A DNA stretch of 11,401 nucleotides from an uncultured Alphaproteobacteria bacterium (GCA_944392285.1 CALXWF010000116.1:1-11401); one strand, 5' to 3'; positions 1 through 8,415 are shown, numbered from the stretch's first letter. Numbers and translations: made by a program. The notes: generated from the letters alone by a model not told the origin.

Positions 1-243
1 TTTGCATGGAATCTCTTCCCGGTCTATAACCAAGAACTGACTGCCATTGCCGATGTCTATTGCTACTTTGACCGCGGCAAATTCACCGGCGCAGCCAATG
101 AGGCTTTGATTGATACGGAATATGACCAAATGTACAATTTCCGTGGCCCGACGGAAAGCGGAACCGGCAGCCTCTATGACAAACCGACCACTTATAAAAA
201 CCGCTTAAACGATCCCAAACTCAAATATGCGGATCCGTGGTAA
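1..243 (+). CDS. C-terminal end of an unrecognised protein (5' truncated)
   Basis: Frame 1 is open from the window edge to a TAA at 241-243, giving 80 residues that begin FAWNLFPVYNQ and end KLKYADPW. The piece is rich in aromatic residues, Asn and Asp, and has no membrane segment. I recognise no family motif. The reading is supported by the open frame to the edge, base composition like the neighbouring genes, and a strong terminator 8 bases after the stop. It lies just upstream of a flagellar operon on the same strand, but the terminator separates it, so a flagellar role cannot be claimed. The start and most of the protein lie outside the window. Confidence 0.75.
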   Translation, partial: FAWNLFPVYNQELTAIADVYCYFDRGKFTGAANEALIDTEYDQMYNFRGPTESGTGSLYDKPTTYKNRLNDPKLKYADPW

Positions 244-251
244 AAAACGCC

Positions 252-284
252 AAAGCAGCTTCTCTTCAGAAGCTGCTTTTTCTT
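252..284 (+). terminator. Rho-independent terminator after the first gene
   Basis: A perfect 12-bp stem (252-263 AAAGCAGCTTCT with 268-279 AGAAGCTGCTTT) closes a CTTC tetraloop and runs into TTTTTCTT. It starts 8 bases after the stop codon at 241-243. The leading A run makes it potentially bidirectional, but only the plus-strand gene ends here. Confidence 0.93.
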
Positions 285-295
285 ATAGGCCAATA

Positions 296-317
296 GTTAA
301 GATAACTCGTTAATAAC
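296..317 (+). promoter_or_regulatory. Possible CtrA-like / palindromic operator upstream of fliL
   Basis: Two GTTA-TAAC dyads lie in tandem: GTTAAGATAAC at 296-306 and GTTAATAAC at 309-317. TTAA occurs at 297-300 and 310-313, 9 bases apart. The CtrA consensus is TTAA-N7-TTAA, so the half-sites match and the spacing does not. CtrA is known to control early flagellar genes such as fliLM in Caulobacter, which makes the position suggestive. A different regulator binding the GTTA/TAAC dyads is equally possible. Confidence 0.25.
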
Positions 318-325
318 TGTAAGAT

Positions 326-353
326 TTGCGTTTATTTCTAAAAAAAATATTAT
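326..353 (+). promoter_or_regulatory. Candidate promoter for the fliL operon
   Basis: TTGCGT at 326-331 is followed after 16 bases by TATTAT at 348-353, in an A-rich stretch that also offers TATAAA at 351-356. It lies downstream of the previous gene's terminator and about 65 bases before fliL, where the operon promoter must be. AT-rich DNA produces such matches by chance, so this is only a best candidate. Confidence 0.35.
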
Positions 354-419
354 AAAATAATTCCGATTATAAGATTATCTGCAACCTAATGCGATTCTGA
401 TTTTTGCGGAGCAATTATC

Positions 420-947
420 ATGGCAAAACTTGATGATGAGTTTGACAAAGAAGATGACGATTTTCAAACCTCAAGGTTTAATCGTCGTAAGATATTGTTT
501 ATCTTGGTTCCGACCTTGGTAGTCATTGGTCTGATTGTTAGTTTTTATTACATATTCAACCAAAAGCTCAGCTCGGAGTCTATGTTGTCTTACAGCGTTG
601 TTTCGGCCGCCACGGAAGATGACGCCAACGCCGTCATTGTTTTTTATGATTTGCCCGAAATTACCGCCCAACTCAAAGACAACACCGGCAGCACAAACGT
701 CAAGATGAAAATCAGTGTTGAGCTTGGGCGCGTTGAAGATGTCAGCGCCATTGAGGCGATGGTTTCCCGCTTAACCGACATCATCATTGCCCACACCATT
801 GAGCTGACTCCTGATGAAGTCAGCGGTTCCGGCGGTCTATATTGGCTGAAAGAAGAGTTGCTTTACCGCATGAATTTGGTTGCGGCTCCGGTAAAAATCA
901 TTAACATAAACTTTAAGAATTTTGAAATTCAAAATACCAAAGCATAA
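420..947 (+). CDS. fliL: Flagellar basal body-associated protein FliL
   Basis: FliL is a single-pass inner-membrane protein of the flagellar basal body. It sits with the stator units, its periplasmic domain forms rings around them, and it supports torque. The 175 residues show a short acidic cytoplasmic N-terminus (residues 3-15), an arginine/lysine cluster (21-24), one membrane segment (about 25-46) and a periplasmic domain. The C-terminus, GLYWLKEELLYRMN followed by APVKIININFKNFEIQ, is the typical FliL end. GGAG at 408-411, 8 bases ahead, fixes the ATG. It is the first gene of the unit; its TAA overlaps the Shine-Dalgarno of fliM, so the two are probably translated in concert. Length is normal for the family. 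Confidence 0.93.
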   Translation: MAKLDDEFDKEDDDFQTSRFNRRKILFILVPTLVVIGLIVSFYYIFNQKLSSESMLSYSVVSAATEDDANAVIVFYDLPEITAQLKDNTGSTNVKMKISVELGRVEDVSAIEAMVSRLTDIIIAHTIELTPDEVSGSGGLYWLKEELLYRMNLVAAPVKIININFKNFEIQNTKA

Positions 948-959
948 AGGACAGACAAA

Positions 960-2054
960 GTGGCAGAAGAAAACAACCTCAATACACCGACTTCTCCTGA
1001 AGCCCCTGCCGGCAAAGATGAAAACTGGGCCGACATGATTGAAGTCCGCGACCCGCAAAACGGCGACGCGCCGACAACAGATGACACGGCAGAATCAAAA
1101 ATTCTCAATCAGGAAGAAATTGACAGTCTGCTTGGCTACACTGCTGATGACAACGACCCTCACACGCTTAAAACCGGGGTACGCGCCATCTTAAATTCAT
1201 CGATGGTGTCATATGAGCGTCTGCCGATGCTTGAAATCGTGTTTGACCGTTTGGTCCGCATGATGGCCACATCGCTGCGTAACTTCACCCAAGACAACGT
1301 TGAAGTTTCCTTAGACAGCATTGAATCCATGCGCTTTGGTGAATATGTTGATTCTCTGACCTTACCCACGCTTTTAACGGTTTTCAAAGCTGAAGAATGG
1401 GACAATTACGGCCTCATGTCCTTAGACAGTTCTTTGGTATATTCGATTGTAGATGTTTTGCTCGGCGGGCGTCGCGGTACGGCTGCCATGCGCATAGAAG
1501 GTCGCCCCTATACCACGATTGAGCTAAACATTGTCAAAGACATGATACAGCTGATTTTAGCAGATTTATCCACCGCCTTTGACCCGATAACCTCAGTAAA
1601 CTTTGTCTATGACCGCATGGAAACCAACCCGCGTTTTGCCACAATTTCGCGTTTATCCAATGCTGTTATTGTTGCCCGTCTGCGCATTGATATGGAAGAC
1701 CGCGGCGGCAAAATTGATTTGATGATTCCTTATGCCACCTTAGAACCGATTCGCGAGCTCTTGCTGCAAATGTTCATGGGTGAGCGTTTCCGACGAGATG
1801 CCGTCTGGGAAAATCACTTAATGGAACAACTCTGGGAAACAGATGTTGAGGTTAAAGTTTTGTTGAAAGAAAGACAAATAAACCTTGGAGAAATTGCCAA
1901 ATGGCAACCCGGATCTTTCTTAGACCTTGACATGGACCCGCATGAAGATGTATCTCTGCTTTGCGGTGATGTTCCGCTTCTGACTGGCTCGATGGGCCGC
2001 AAATCAGACAAAATTGTTATAAAAGTAAAAGGCAAGGCAGAAAAAAATGGATAA
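960..2054 (+). CDS. fliM: Flagellar motor switch protein FliM
   Basis: FliM forms the middle of the C-ring. It binds phosphorylated CheY through its N-terminus, FliG through its middle domain and FliN through its C-terminus. The CheY-binding motif is seen as ILNQEEIDSLLGY at residues 48-60. The CheC-like middle domain spans roughly 75-265 and includes LLGGRRG at 167-173. A SpoA/FliN-like domain occupies about 294-357. The start is GTG: AAGGA at 947-951 stands 8 bases before it and overlaps the fliL stop. The motif is preceded by about 47 acidic and proline-rich residues, whereas enterobacterial FliM has it at the extreme N-terminus. The gene ends 8 bases inside the next gene. Confidence 0.96.
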   Translation: MAEENNLNTPTSPEAPAGKDENWADMIEVRDPQNGDAPTTDDTAESKILNQEEIDSLLGYTADDNDPHTLKTGVRAILNSSMVSYERLPMLEIVFDRLVRMMATSLRNFTQDNVEVSLDSIESMRFGEYVDSLTLPTLLTVFKAEEWDNYGLMSLDSSLVYSIVDVLLGGRRGTAAMRIEGRPYTTIELNIVKDMIQLILADLSTAFDPITSVNFVYDRMETNPRFATISRLSNAVIVARLRIDMEDRGGKIDLMIPYATLEPIRELLLQMFMGERFRRDAVWENHLMEQLWETDVEVKVLLKERQINLGEIAKWQPGSFLDLDMDPHEDVSLLCGDVPLLTGSMGRKSDKIVIKVKGKAEKNG

Positions 2055-2520
2055 TTTTGAACTCATAATCAATTTGGCCATTATCGGCTTGCTGATTCCC
2101 ACAATCATTTATGCCTACAAGCTCAACAAAAGCCTAAACATTTTGCGCCAAAATCAAAGTAGTCTGGCCAAATTGGTAGAGGCATTAAACGAAGCCACTT
2201 TCAAAGCCGAAAGCAGCATTCCCAAGCTCAAATCGGTTACCGAGCATTCATCTGAGGGCTTAAAAGAAGTTGTGGATTGCGCCAAAGAACTGAAAGACGA
2301 TTTATTATTCATTAACGAGCGTGCCGACAACCTTGCCGACCGTTTGGAAAATGTTATTCGCGACGGCCGCAACATCAAAGAAGAAACTCTGGTAAAAAGC
2401 AATACCGGCATGTTTGACACCCGCCTGCAAAACAATGAAAAGAAAAATGAATTTAAGATAGAAGACTCTCGCTCAGAAGCCGAGATGGAACTTCTTAAAG
2501 CCTTACGTTCAATTAAATAA
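2047..2520 (+). CDS. DUF6468-type membrane-anchored coiled-coil protein
   Basis: This 157-residue protein has an N-terminal hydrophobic segment (about residues 6-24) and then a long heptad-rich helical stretch (about 27-112: TFKAESSIPKLKSV, ADNLADRLENVI). The tail is charged and variable and ends in MELLKALRSIK. It resembles the DUF6468 proteins that I recall lying between fliM and motE in Alphaproteobacteria; their function is not known to me. Its ATG lies inside the last codons of fliM (8-base overlap, ATGGATAA), which implies translational coupling. A flagellar role is inferred from this coupling and from the following motE. The most natural topology is a membrane anchor with a coiled coil in the cytoplasm or periplasm. 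Confidence 0.8.
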   Translation: MDNFELIINLAIIGLLIPTIIYAYKLNKSLNILRQNQSSLAKLVEALNEATFKAESSIPKLKSVTEHSSEGLKEVVDCAKELKDDLLFINERADNLADRLENVIRDGRNIKEETLVKSNTGMFDTRLQNNEKKNEFKIEDSRSEAEMELLKALRSIK

Positions 2521-2529
2521 GAGGTAAAA

Positions 2530-3183
2530 ATGGTCACAAAAAACAAAAAAAACAATTTTCGGGTTTTGCCTCTGTTCATCTTTTTTGCCGTACTGATGCT
2601 TTCGGTAAAAATCAACAATGTGTTTGATTTGCTCAAAAATCCTGATGCGCCAAAAGTCAGCATCACACCGAGCCACGCCTTTGCGGAAGAGAAGCTGAAC
2701 CAAGAAACCAAAGAACTGACCCGCATTTTAGACCAAGGCAACAAAGCCGCTGACAACGCGCCGGAAACAGCTCCGAATGCCACTTTTACCCAAACCGAGA
2801 TTCAAATTTTGCAAGAATTGGCCGAAAGAAGAGAAGCGCTTGATTTAAAAGACCAAGAAATTGACAAGAAAACCGTTCAATTAAAAGTCGCGGAAGAAGA
2901 GATTGCCAAAAAATTGCAACAGCTGAAAGAATATGAAGCCAGGCTCAAAAAACTAATCAATGAATATGATGAGAAAGAGCAAGAAAAAATCAATTCATTA
3001 ATCAAGCTCTACTCAACCATGAAACCCAAAGATGCCGCACGCATTTTCAACACGCTTGACTTGGATATTTTAACCGCCTTGCTTAAAGGCATGAAACCCT
3101 CCGTATCATCAGCCATTTTGGCACAAATGAAAGCCGAACGTGCCAAAGCGGTTACCAGCGAACTTATGGGGAACAACATCTAA
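2530..3183 (+). CDS. motE: MotE-family flagellar motor protein
   Basis: MotE was described in Sinorhizobium as a chaperone for the periplasmic motor protein MotC; many alphaproteobacteria carry a relative in the flagellar cluster. The 217 residues show a basic N-terminus (KNKKNNFR), one hydrophobic segment (about 12-28) that may be a signal anchor, and a low-complexity linker (40-88). A charged coiled coil follows (about 90-150). The C-terminal domain (about 155-212) resembles MgtE_N, with KLYSTMKPKDAARIFNTLD and ILTALLKGMKP visible. GAGG at 2521-2524 directly follows the upstream stop and sits 5 bases before the ATG. No MotC homologue is visible in the window, so the partner could be the next gene's product. 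Assignment to the family is firm, the exact function less so. Confidence 0.8.
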   Translation: MVTKNKKNNFRVLPLFIFFAVLMLSVKINNVFDLLKNPDAPKVSITPSHAFAEEKLNQETKELTRILDQGNKAADNAPETAPNATFTQTEIQILQELAERREALDLKDQEIDKKTVQLKVAEEEIAKKLQQLKEYEARLKKLINEYDEKEQEKINSLIKLYSTMKPKDAARIFNTLDLDILTALLKGMKPSVSSAILAQMKAERAKAVTSELMGNNI

Positions 3184-3192
3184 CGAGAGTAT

Positions 3193-6100
3193 TTGACCTT
3201 GAAAGTAAAACTCTATCACATAAAAAAAATCTGCCGCCTTTTAGCTTTAGGCATGTTTTTGTTATGTTTCGGCGCAATGTTTACTTTGGCAAATGCTGTT
3301 GAATATCGGCTAAATCAAGGCAAGGCACAAATATATATTCCCCTGCAAAAAGACAGCGACTACAGCATTGAAAATCGCGGTACGACATTGCGTATTTCTT
3401 TTCGTGGCCAAACGGCGGAATCTCTTGAGGTTGCAAGTCTTAAGCTCCCTGCTTTTATTAAGAGTGCCACGCTTTCTCCCGACAAAAAACGCATTGACTT
3501 AAATGTTGCCCCCAAGATTTCAACCCACAACTTCCGCGATGGCAACAATTTGGTTTTGGAATTTAGCGAAACAAAAGAAGAAACGAGCTCAGACACCATT
3601 ACGGTTAATTACGGCGACCACCAAGATTTTTCGCGTTTTGTCTTTAACTATATAGACAAGCCGCTCTACTCCGTAAAATCAGATGAAGAGCACACAAAAA
3701 TTATCTTTTTATCCAAGCCCAAAATCAAACCCTATAATTTAGAACATTACATTTTGGCCGATTCTATAATTGAGCGCCCCAACAAACTCGGCGGTATTGA
3801 CTATATTCTCCCCGGGAAATTAAAACAAACCTTTGAAGCAGATAATAAATTCGTGATTGATATTATCAAAAACCGTTACCAAGAAGATACGAAACAACCG
3901 CAAGAAACTGACGCAGATTTACAGCCGATTGCGCCCACGCCGCTAAGCATTGCCGAAAAAGCCATTCCCAATGTCCAAAGCATCAACCAAGGGAGCAATA
4001 TGGCTTTCGGACAAGTAGGCACCGACACCCTAACCGGAAAAATCGTCAGCTTGAGTTTTCCATGGAATATGCCGGTTACTTTAGCGGTTTTCAAACGCGG
4101 CGGTTATTTATGGATTGTGTTTGACCACAACCAAACCCCAGACATGGAAGAAATTTTATCAGAAACCAAAGACATTGCCTCAGAGGTAATTCACATTCCC
4201 CATCCCCAAGCCACAATTTTAAGAATTAAACCGATTGGTGAAGTTAATGCCTCGGTTCGTAAAGAAGGTTTGTTGTGGATTATTGACTTAATCAGCGGCC
4301 CTGCCCCGTCTGAGGTTAAGGACATGCCGATGTTTACGCAATATGACAGCTTGCGTCGAGCTTATATGTTTGTCCCCACCTTAAATTCAGGAAACATTGT
4401 TTTTGTAATAGACCCTGAGGTTGGTGACAGCATCATTGTAAGCCCGACATCAGACATCGGCGAAGGATTTCGCAATCGTTACCGTTATCCGGACTTTGAC
4501 ATTTTGCCCTCTATTCAAGGTTTGGCCATTGCACCAAACAGCTCAGACATTACACTCAACCGCGGCAACACGGGAATTACGGTCAGAGCATTAGACAGGG
4601 GGCTAAACATTTCTGCCGACCTGGACACCCTTAAAAGACGGCAGAACTTGGCAGATGCCGATAGCGATTTAAATGCCTTTGACTTTAGCATTTCACCGCA
4701 AATTTTGAATCTGAGCTTTAATGAAGCGGTTGAACAATTGCAAAATGATATTCGTGCCGCAGCCGAAAGTCAAAAGACCAAAGCTCAGCTTGAGTTAGTC
4801 AAATATTATCTTGCCGCCGGCCTTGGAACCAATGCTTTAAGCATCTTAGAGCAAATAGAGCTGCAAGAAGGCTCAGGTATTTCGCCGGAGCGTTTCCATG
4901 CTTTACGCGGCATTACCAACTTTTTAATGCGTCGTTATGATGCCGCTGTTGAAGACTTTTCTTTTGGTCGCCTGCCCAACAGCAATGAAGCGGTTTTCTG
5001 GCGCACCTTGTCATCTGCGGCAAAATCTTTCAAAAAAGAAGACAATGCGGTTTTAATGTCATTCATATCTTTAATAAAAGATTACCCGCAAGAGCTCAAA
5101 GAGCAAATTGCCCTTATCGGGGCCGAAACTTCTCTGCAGGCAAATGATGACATCGCCTTGCAAAACTTTATCGACATCTTAAAGATGAGTGAACATAGCG
5201 TGAACCGCTCGGCGCATGTTGCTTTTCTGAATGCCAAAAAACTGGTTATGCAAGGTTATCCGCGCAATGCTTTATCAGAATATCGCGCCTTAGCAAGTTC
5301 TCCTTCTTTAAAATATTCATCTCTGGCGCGCATGGAGATGTCATTACTCGGCTTCCGCCTGAGTGTAATTCCGGCCAAAAGAGCGGCGGCCGAGTTAGAG
5401 CGTTTGCGTTATGCTTGGGGAGACCGCAAATTCAAGCTGGAATTATTACATAATTTGGCAGATATTTATACCAAAGACCGCGACTATTACAATGCACTTA
5501 AAACTTTGCAAGAATCTTTGGCTATTTCCGATGACACCACCAAGGCCGAAACTTTAGAACAAATGGTCGCTTTGTTTGAAGATGTTTATATCAACAATCA
5601 GGCAGATTATTTAACCCCCTTAAAATCTTTGGCCTTATACCATGACTTTGAATGGTTAGCCCCCAAGAGCAAACATTACAATGACATCATTCAAAAACTT
5701 GCCGACAGATTAGTAGCGGTAGATTTGCTTGACAGAGCCACAGAGCTGCTCAAAATTCAGATGAAGAGCAACAAATTAACGCCACTGCAACGCAACAAAG
5801 TCGGCACGCGTCTGGCTTTGGTTAATTTGTTTGAAGGCGACAGCAACCAAGCGCTGAAAGTTTTAGACGCAACCGAGATTGACAACCTGCCCCCCTCATT
5901 GGCAACGCACCGTCTGATTATCCGTGCCAAAGCCTTATCCAACCTTGGCAAAGTTGAAGAAGCACTCCGACTGTTGGAAGGCAATGACAGCAAAAACGCC
6001 CTATTATTAAAGAGCGAAATTTACTGGAACGGCGGCCGTTGGGGCGCGGCGGCAGACACCATTAAATATTTGATAGAAAAACCCACGCCCGGCCAAAAAT

Positions 6101-6384
6101 TATCCGAAGAGCAGATTGGCTATATTTTAGACTGGGCAACGGTATTAAAACAAGCCGGAAGAGAAACGGTTATCGTTCGCTTGCGCAACAAATTTTTGCC
6201 TTATTTTGAGGGGACAAAATATTACAGTATCTTCAGTATTTTAACCGGAAATCTGGAAAGTGATAAAATTGATATGAAGGCCATTAATAAAGCCATTAAT
6301 GACGTAACGGCATTCAGCAACTTTACCAAAATATATAATGACTCGCTCAAAAGCGATTTAAGCACCCCTCAAGCCGAGGAGTAG
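3193..6384 (+). CDS. Large secreted TPR protein of the flagellar operon
   Basis: The 1063-residue product begins with a signal peptide: basic KVKLYHIKKICR, hydrophobic LLALGMFLLCFGAMFTL, and likely cleavage after ANA (residue 35). Residues 36-225 and 275-370 are beta-rich and may be AMIN-like (VEYRLNQGKAQIYI, TTLRISF, LVLEF, GYLWIVFDH, LLWIIDL), separated by a polar linker (about 228-260). Residues about 530-1000 are helical repeats of TPR type, for example LAAGLGTNALSILEQIEL, LHNLADIYTKDRDYYNALKT and NALLLKSEIYWNGGRWGAAA. The start is TTG, either 3193 or 3199; GAGAG at 3185-3189 fits 3199 better. An ATG at 3253 would remove the basic part of the signal. Operon position after motE suggests a periplasmic flagellar role, perhaps as a MotC-like partner. 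That role is inference; I do not recognise a named family. Confidence 0.8.
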   Translation: MTLKVKLYHIKKICRLLALGMFLLCFGAMFTLANAVEYRLNQGKAQIYIPLQKDSDYSIENRGTTLRISFRGQTAESLEVASLKLPAFIKSATLSPDKKRIDLNVAPKISTHNFRDGNNLVLEFSETKEETSSDTITVNYGDHQDFSRFVFNYIDKPLYSVKSDEEHTKIIFLSKPKIKPYNLEHYILADSIIERPNKLGGIDYILPGKLKQTFEADNKFVIDIIKNRYQEDTKQPQETDADLQPIAPTPLSIAEKAIPNVQSINQGSNMAFGQVGTDTLTGKIVSLSFPWNMPVTLAVFKRGGYLWIVFDHNQTPDMEEILSETKDIASEVIHIPHPQATILRIKPIGEVNASVRKEGLLWIIDLISGPAPSEVKDMPMFTQYDSLRRAYMFVPTLNSGNIVFVIDPEVGDSIIVSPTSDIGEGFRNRYRYPDFDILPSIQGLAIAPNSSDITLNRGNTGITVRALDRGLNISADLDTLKRRQNLADADSDLNAFDFSISPQILNLSFNEAVEQLQNDIRAAAESQKTKAQLELVKYYLAAGLGTNALSILEQIELQEGSGISPERFHALRGITNFLMRRYDAAVEDFSFGRLPNSNEAVFWRTLSSAAKSFKKEDNAVLMSFISLIKDYPQELKEQIALIGAETSLQANDDIALQNFIDILKMSEHSVNRSAHVAFLNAKKLVMQGYPRNALSEYRALASSPSLKYSSLARMEMSLLGFRLSVIPAKRAAAELERLRYAWGDRKFKLELLHNLADIYTKDRDYYNALKTLQESLAISDDTTKAETLEQMVALFEDVYINNQADYLTPLKSLALYHDFEWLAPKSKHYNDIIQKLADRLVAVDLLDRATELLKIQMKSNKLTPLQRNKVGTRLALVNLFEGDSNQALKVLDATEIDNLPPSLATHRLIIRAKALSNLGKVEEALRLLEGNDSKNALLLKSEIYWNGGRWGAAADTIKYLIEKPTPGQKLSEEQIGYILDWATVLKQAGRETVIVRLRNKFLPYFEGTKYYSIFSILTGNLESDKIDMKAINKAINDVTAFSNFTKIYNDSLKSDLSTPQAEE
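6376..6381 (+). promoter_or_regulatory. Shine-Dalgarno of uvrB inside the upstream gene
   Basis: GAGGAG lies within the last sense codons of the TPR gene, 6 bases before the uvrB ATG at 6388. The upstream TAG and this ATG are only 3 bases apart. This fixes the uvrB start and implies reinitiation or coupling from the flagellar reading frame. Confidence 0.85.
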
Positions 6385-6387
6385 CTC

Positions 6388-8370
6388 ATGGAAAAATTCA
6401 AACTTGTCAGTCCGTTTGAGCCTTCGGGCGACCAACCGCAAGCGATAAAAGAACTCTGCGAAGGCATAAACCGCGGCGAAGCCTCACAAGTATTGCTCGG
6501 CGTCACCGGCTCGGGCAAAACTTTTACCATGGCCAAGATTATTGAGCAGTGTCAGCGCCCTGCCCTGATTATGGCGCCGAACAAAATTTTGGCGGCACAG
6601 TTATATAGTGAGATGAAAGAATTTTTCCCTGACAATCACGTTGAATATTTTGTTTCCTACTATGATTATTATCAGCCGGAGGCCTATATTCCCAAAACCG
6701 ACACTTATATTGAAAAAGATTCGGCACAAAATGAGCAAATAGACCGCATGCGCAACGCCGCCACACGAGATATTTTGGAGCATCGTGATGTAATCATTGT
6801 GGCTTCGGTTTCTTGCATTTATGGTTTGGGAGATGTTGAATCTTATGCCAGTATGACCATAGACTTAAAGGTTGGAGAAGAAATTGCCCCCAAAGAAGTC
6901 TATAAAAAATTAGCCGAGCTGCAATATGAGCGCAATCAAATGAACTTTGTCCGCAGCACTTTTCGGGTTCAAGGCGATATTTTGGATATTTTTCCGGCGC
7001 ACTATGAAGACCGCGCTTGGCGCATATCCTTTTTCGGGGATGAAATTGAATCGATTCATGAGTTTGATTCTCTGACCGGCAAAAAGACAGCAGAATTAAA
7101 AGAGGTTGTCATATATCCGGCCAATCACTATGTTACACCGCGTCCGGCCTTATCTCAAGCCATGACGGGGATTCGAAAAGAGCTTGGCGAACAAATAGAA
7201 ATTTTTAAGCAACAAAACAAATTTTTAGAAGCCCAACGCATTGAACAACGCACCAGATTCGACCTTGAGATGTTGGAAGCAACCGGCCATTGCAAGGGAA
7301 TAGAAAATTACTCACGTTATTTAACCGGACGTCCGGCCGGAGCGCCGCCACCGACCCTGTTTGAATATTTGCCGCCAGATGCTTTGCTTTTTGTTGATGA
7401 GAGTCATATTTCGATTCCGCAAATCGGCGGCATGTTTCGCGGCGATTATAATCGCAAGAGCACTCTGGCACAATTTGGTTTTCGCTTGCCCTCTTGCGTT
7501 GACAACCGCCCGCTCAAATTTGAAGAATGGAACCAAATGCGCGGCCAATCAATTTTTGTCTCTGCCACCCCCGGAGATTGGGAACTTGAGCAAAGCGGCG
7601 GCGTCTTTACCGAACAAGTTATTCGTCCGACCGGCTTAACCGACCCGTTATGTTTGGTACGCCCCGTTGAAAATCAGATAGATGACTTAATGAATGAATG
7701 CCGCAAAGTTGTTGCCCGCAAAGAGCGCGTTTTAGTCACGACCTTAACCAAGAAAATGGCCGAAGATTTGACCGAATATCTGCACGAAAACGGCATCAAA
7801 GTGCGTTACCTGCACTCAGATATTGACACTTTGGAACGCATTGAGATTATCCGCGATTTACGAATGGGCGTTTTTGATGTCTTGGTCGGGATTAACCTTT
7901 TGCGTGAGGGGCTGGATATTCCGGAATGCTCATTGGTTGCCATCTTAGATGCCGACAAAGAAGGCTTTTTGCGCTCAACTCGTTCGCTGATACAAACGAT
8001 TGGCCGAGCCGCACGCAACGCCGAAGGAAGAGTTATTTTATATGCCGACAAAATGACCGGCTCCATAGAAGCTGCATTGGAAGAAACCAATCGCCGCCGT
8101 GAAAAACAAATAAAATATAATATTGAACACGGCATCACCCCGCAAACCATCAAGAAAAAAATATCCACCGCCATGAGCGAAATGACCGCCGCAGATTATG
8201 GCGATGAAAAAGAGAGCCAAGTTAAACCGGAAGAAATTCGCAATCTTGATAAATTGCTGCGTGAATATAATAAGAAGATGAAACAAGCCGCCGCAGATTT
8301 GAATTTTGAAGAAGCCATGATTTATCGAGATAAGATAAAAGAATTAGAACAAGCCGCCCTAAAATATTAA
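6388..8370 (+). CDS. uvrB: Excinuclease ABC subunit B (UvrB)
   Basis: UvrB is the ATP-dependent damage-verification subunit of nucleotide-excision repair. It receives DNA from UvrA and recruits UvrC for incision. The 660 residues are full length. Visible parts are Walker A GVTGSGKT (38-45), the beta-hairpin YYDYYQPEAYIP (91-102) that inserts between the strands, DExH box DESH (337-340), VSATPG (391-396), YLHSDIDTLER (474-484) and motif VI QTIGRAARN (536-544). A C-terminal UVR motif lies at about 617-655 (LREYNKKMKQAAADLNFEEA). It starts 3 bases after a flagellar-operon gene and has no visible promoter of its own, so at least some transcription should come from upstream. No terminator of the classical kind follows; repeats start 3 bases after its stop. 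Confidence 0.98.
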   Translation: MEKFKLVSPFEPSGDQPQAIKELCEGINRGEASQVLLGVTGSGKTFTMAKIIEQCQRPALIMAPNKILAAQLYSEMKEFFPDNHVEYFVSYYDYYQPEAYIPKTDTYIEKDSAQNEQIDRMRNAATRDILEHRDVIIVASVSCIYGLGDVESYASMTIDLKVGEEIAPKEVYKKLAELQYERNQMNFVRSTFRVQGDILDIFPAHYEDRAWRISFFGDEIESIHEFDSLTGKKTAELKEVVIYPANHYVTPRPALSQAMTGIRKELGEQIEIFKQQNKFLEAQRIEQRTRFDLEMLEATGHCKGIENYSRYLTGRPAGAPPPTLFEYLPPDALLFVDESHISIPQIGGMFRGDYNRKSTLAQFGFRLPSCVDNRPLKFEEWNQMRGQSIFVSATPGDWELEQSGGVFTEQVIRPTGLTDPLCLVRPVENQIDDLMNECRKVVARKERVLVTTLTKKMAEDLTEYLHENGIKVRYLHSDIDTLERIEIIRDLRMGVFDVLVGINLLREGLDIPECSLVAILDADKEGFLRSTRSLIQTIGRAARNAEGRVILYADKMTGSIEAALEETNRRREKQIKYNIEHGITPQTIKKKISTAMSEMTAADYGDEKESQVKPEEIRNLDKLLREYNKKMKQAAADLNFEEAMIYRDKIKELEQAALKY

Positions 8371-8373
8371 AAA

Positions 8374-8415
8374 TTTCTATATTAATTGCCCGCTAGAGAA
8401 CTTTTATGTAAGAAA
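8374..8415 (+). repeat. 42-bp direct repeat, copy 1
   Basis: This stretch recurs at 8504-8545 with 40 of 42 identical bases (differences at 8379/8509 and 8408/8538), a period of 130 bases. Its first 11 bases, TTTCTATATTA, match the right-hand end of the palindromes described below. It therefore looks like the end of a truncated element plus its spacer. It begins 3 bases after the uvrB stop. Confidence 0.9.

Noticed and set aside
2154..2783. Minus-strand open frame (209 codons) across the DUF6468 and motE genes
   Set aside because: It is low-complexity Ser/Arg/Leu sequence antisense to two well-supported coupled genes and spans their junction.
3253..3255. ATG as the start of the TPR protein
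   Set aside because: It would remove the basic part of the signal peptide, has no Shine-Dalgarno, and leaves a 69-base gap after motE. TTG at 3193 or 3199 fits better.
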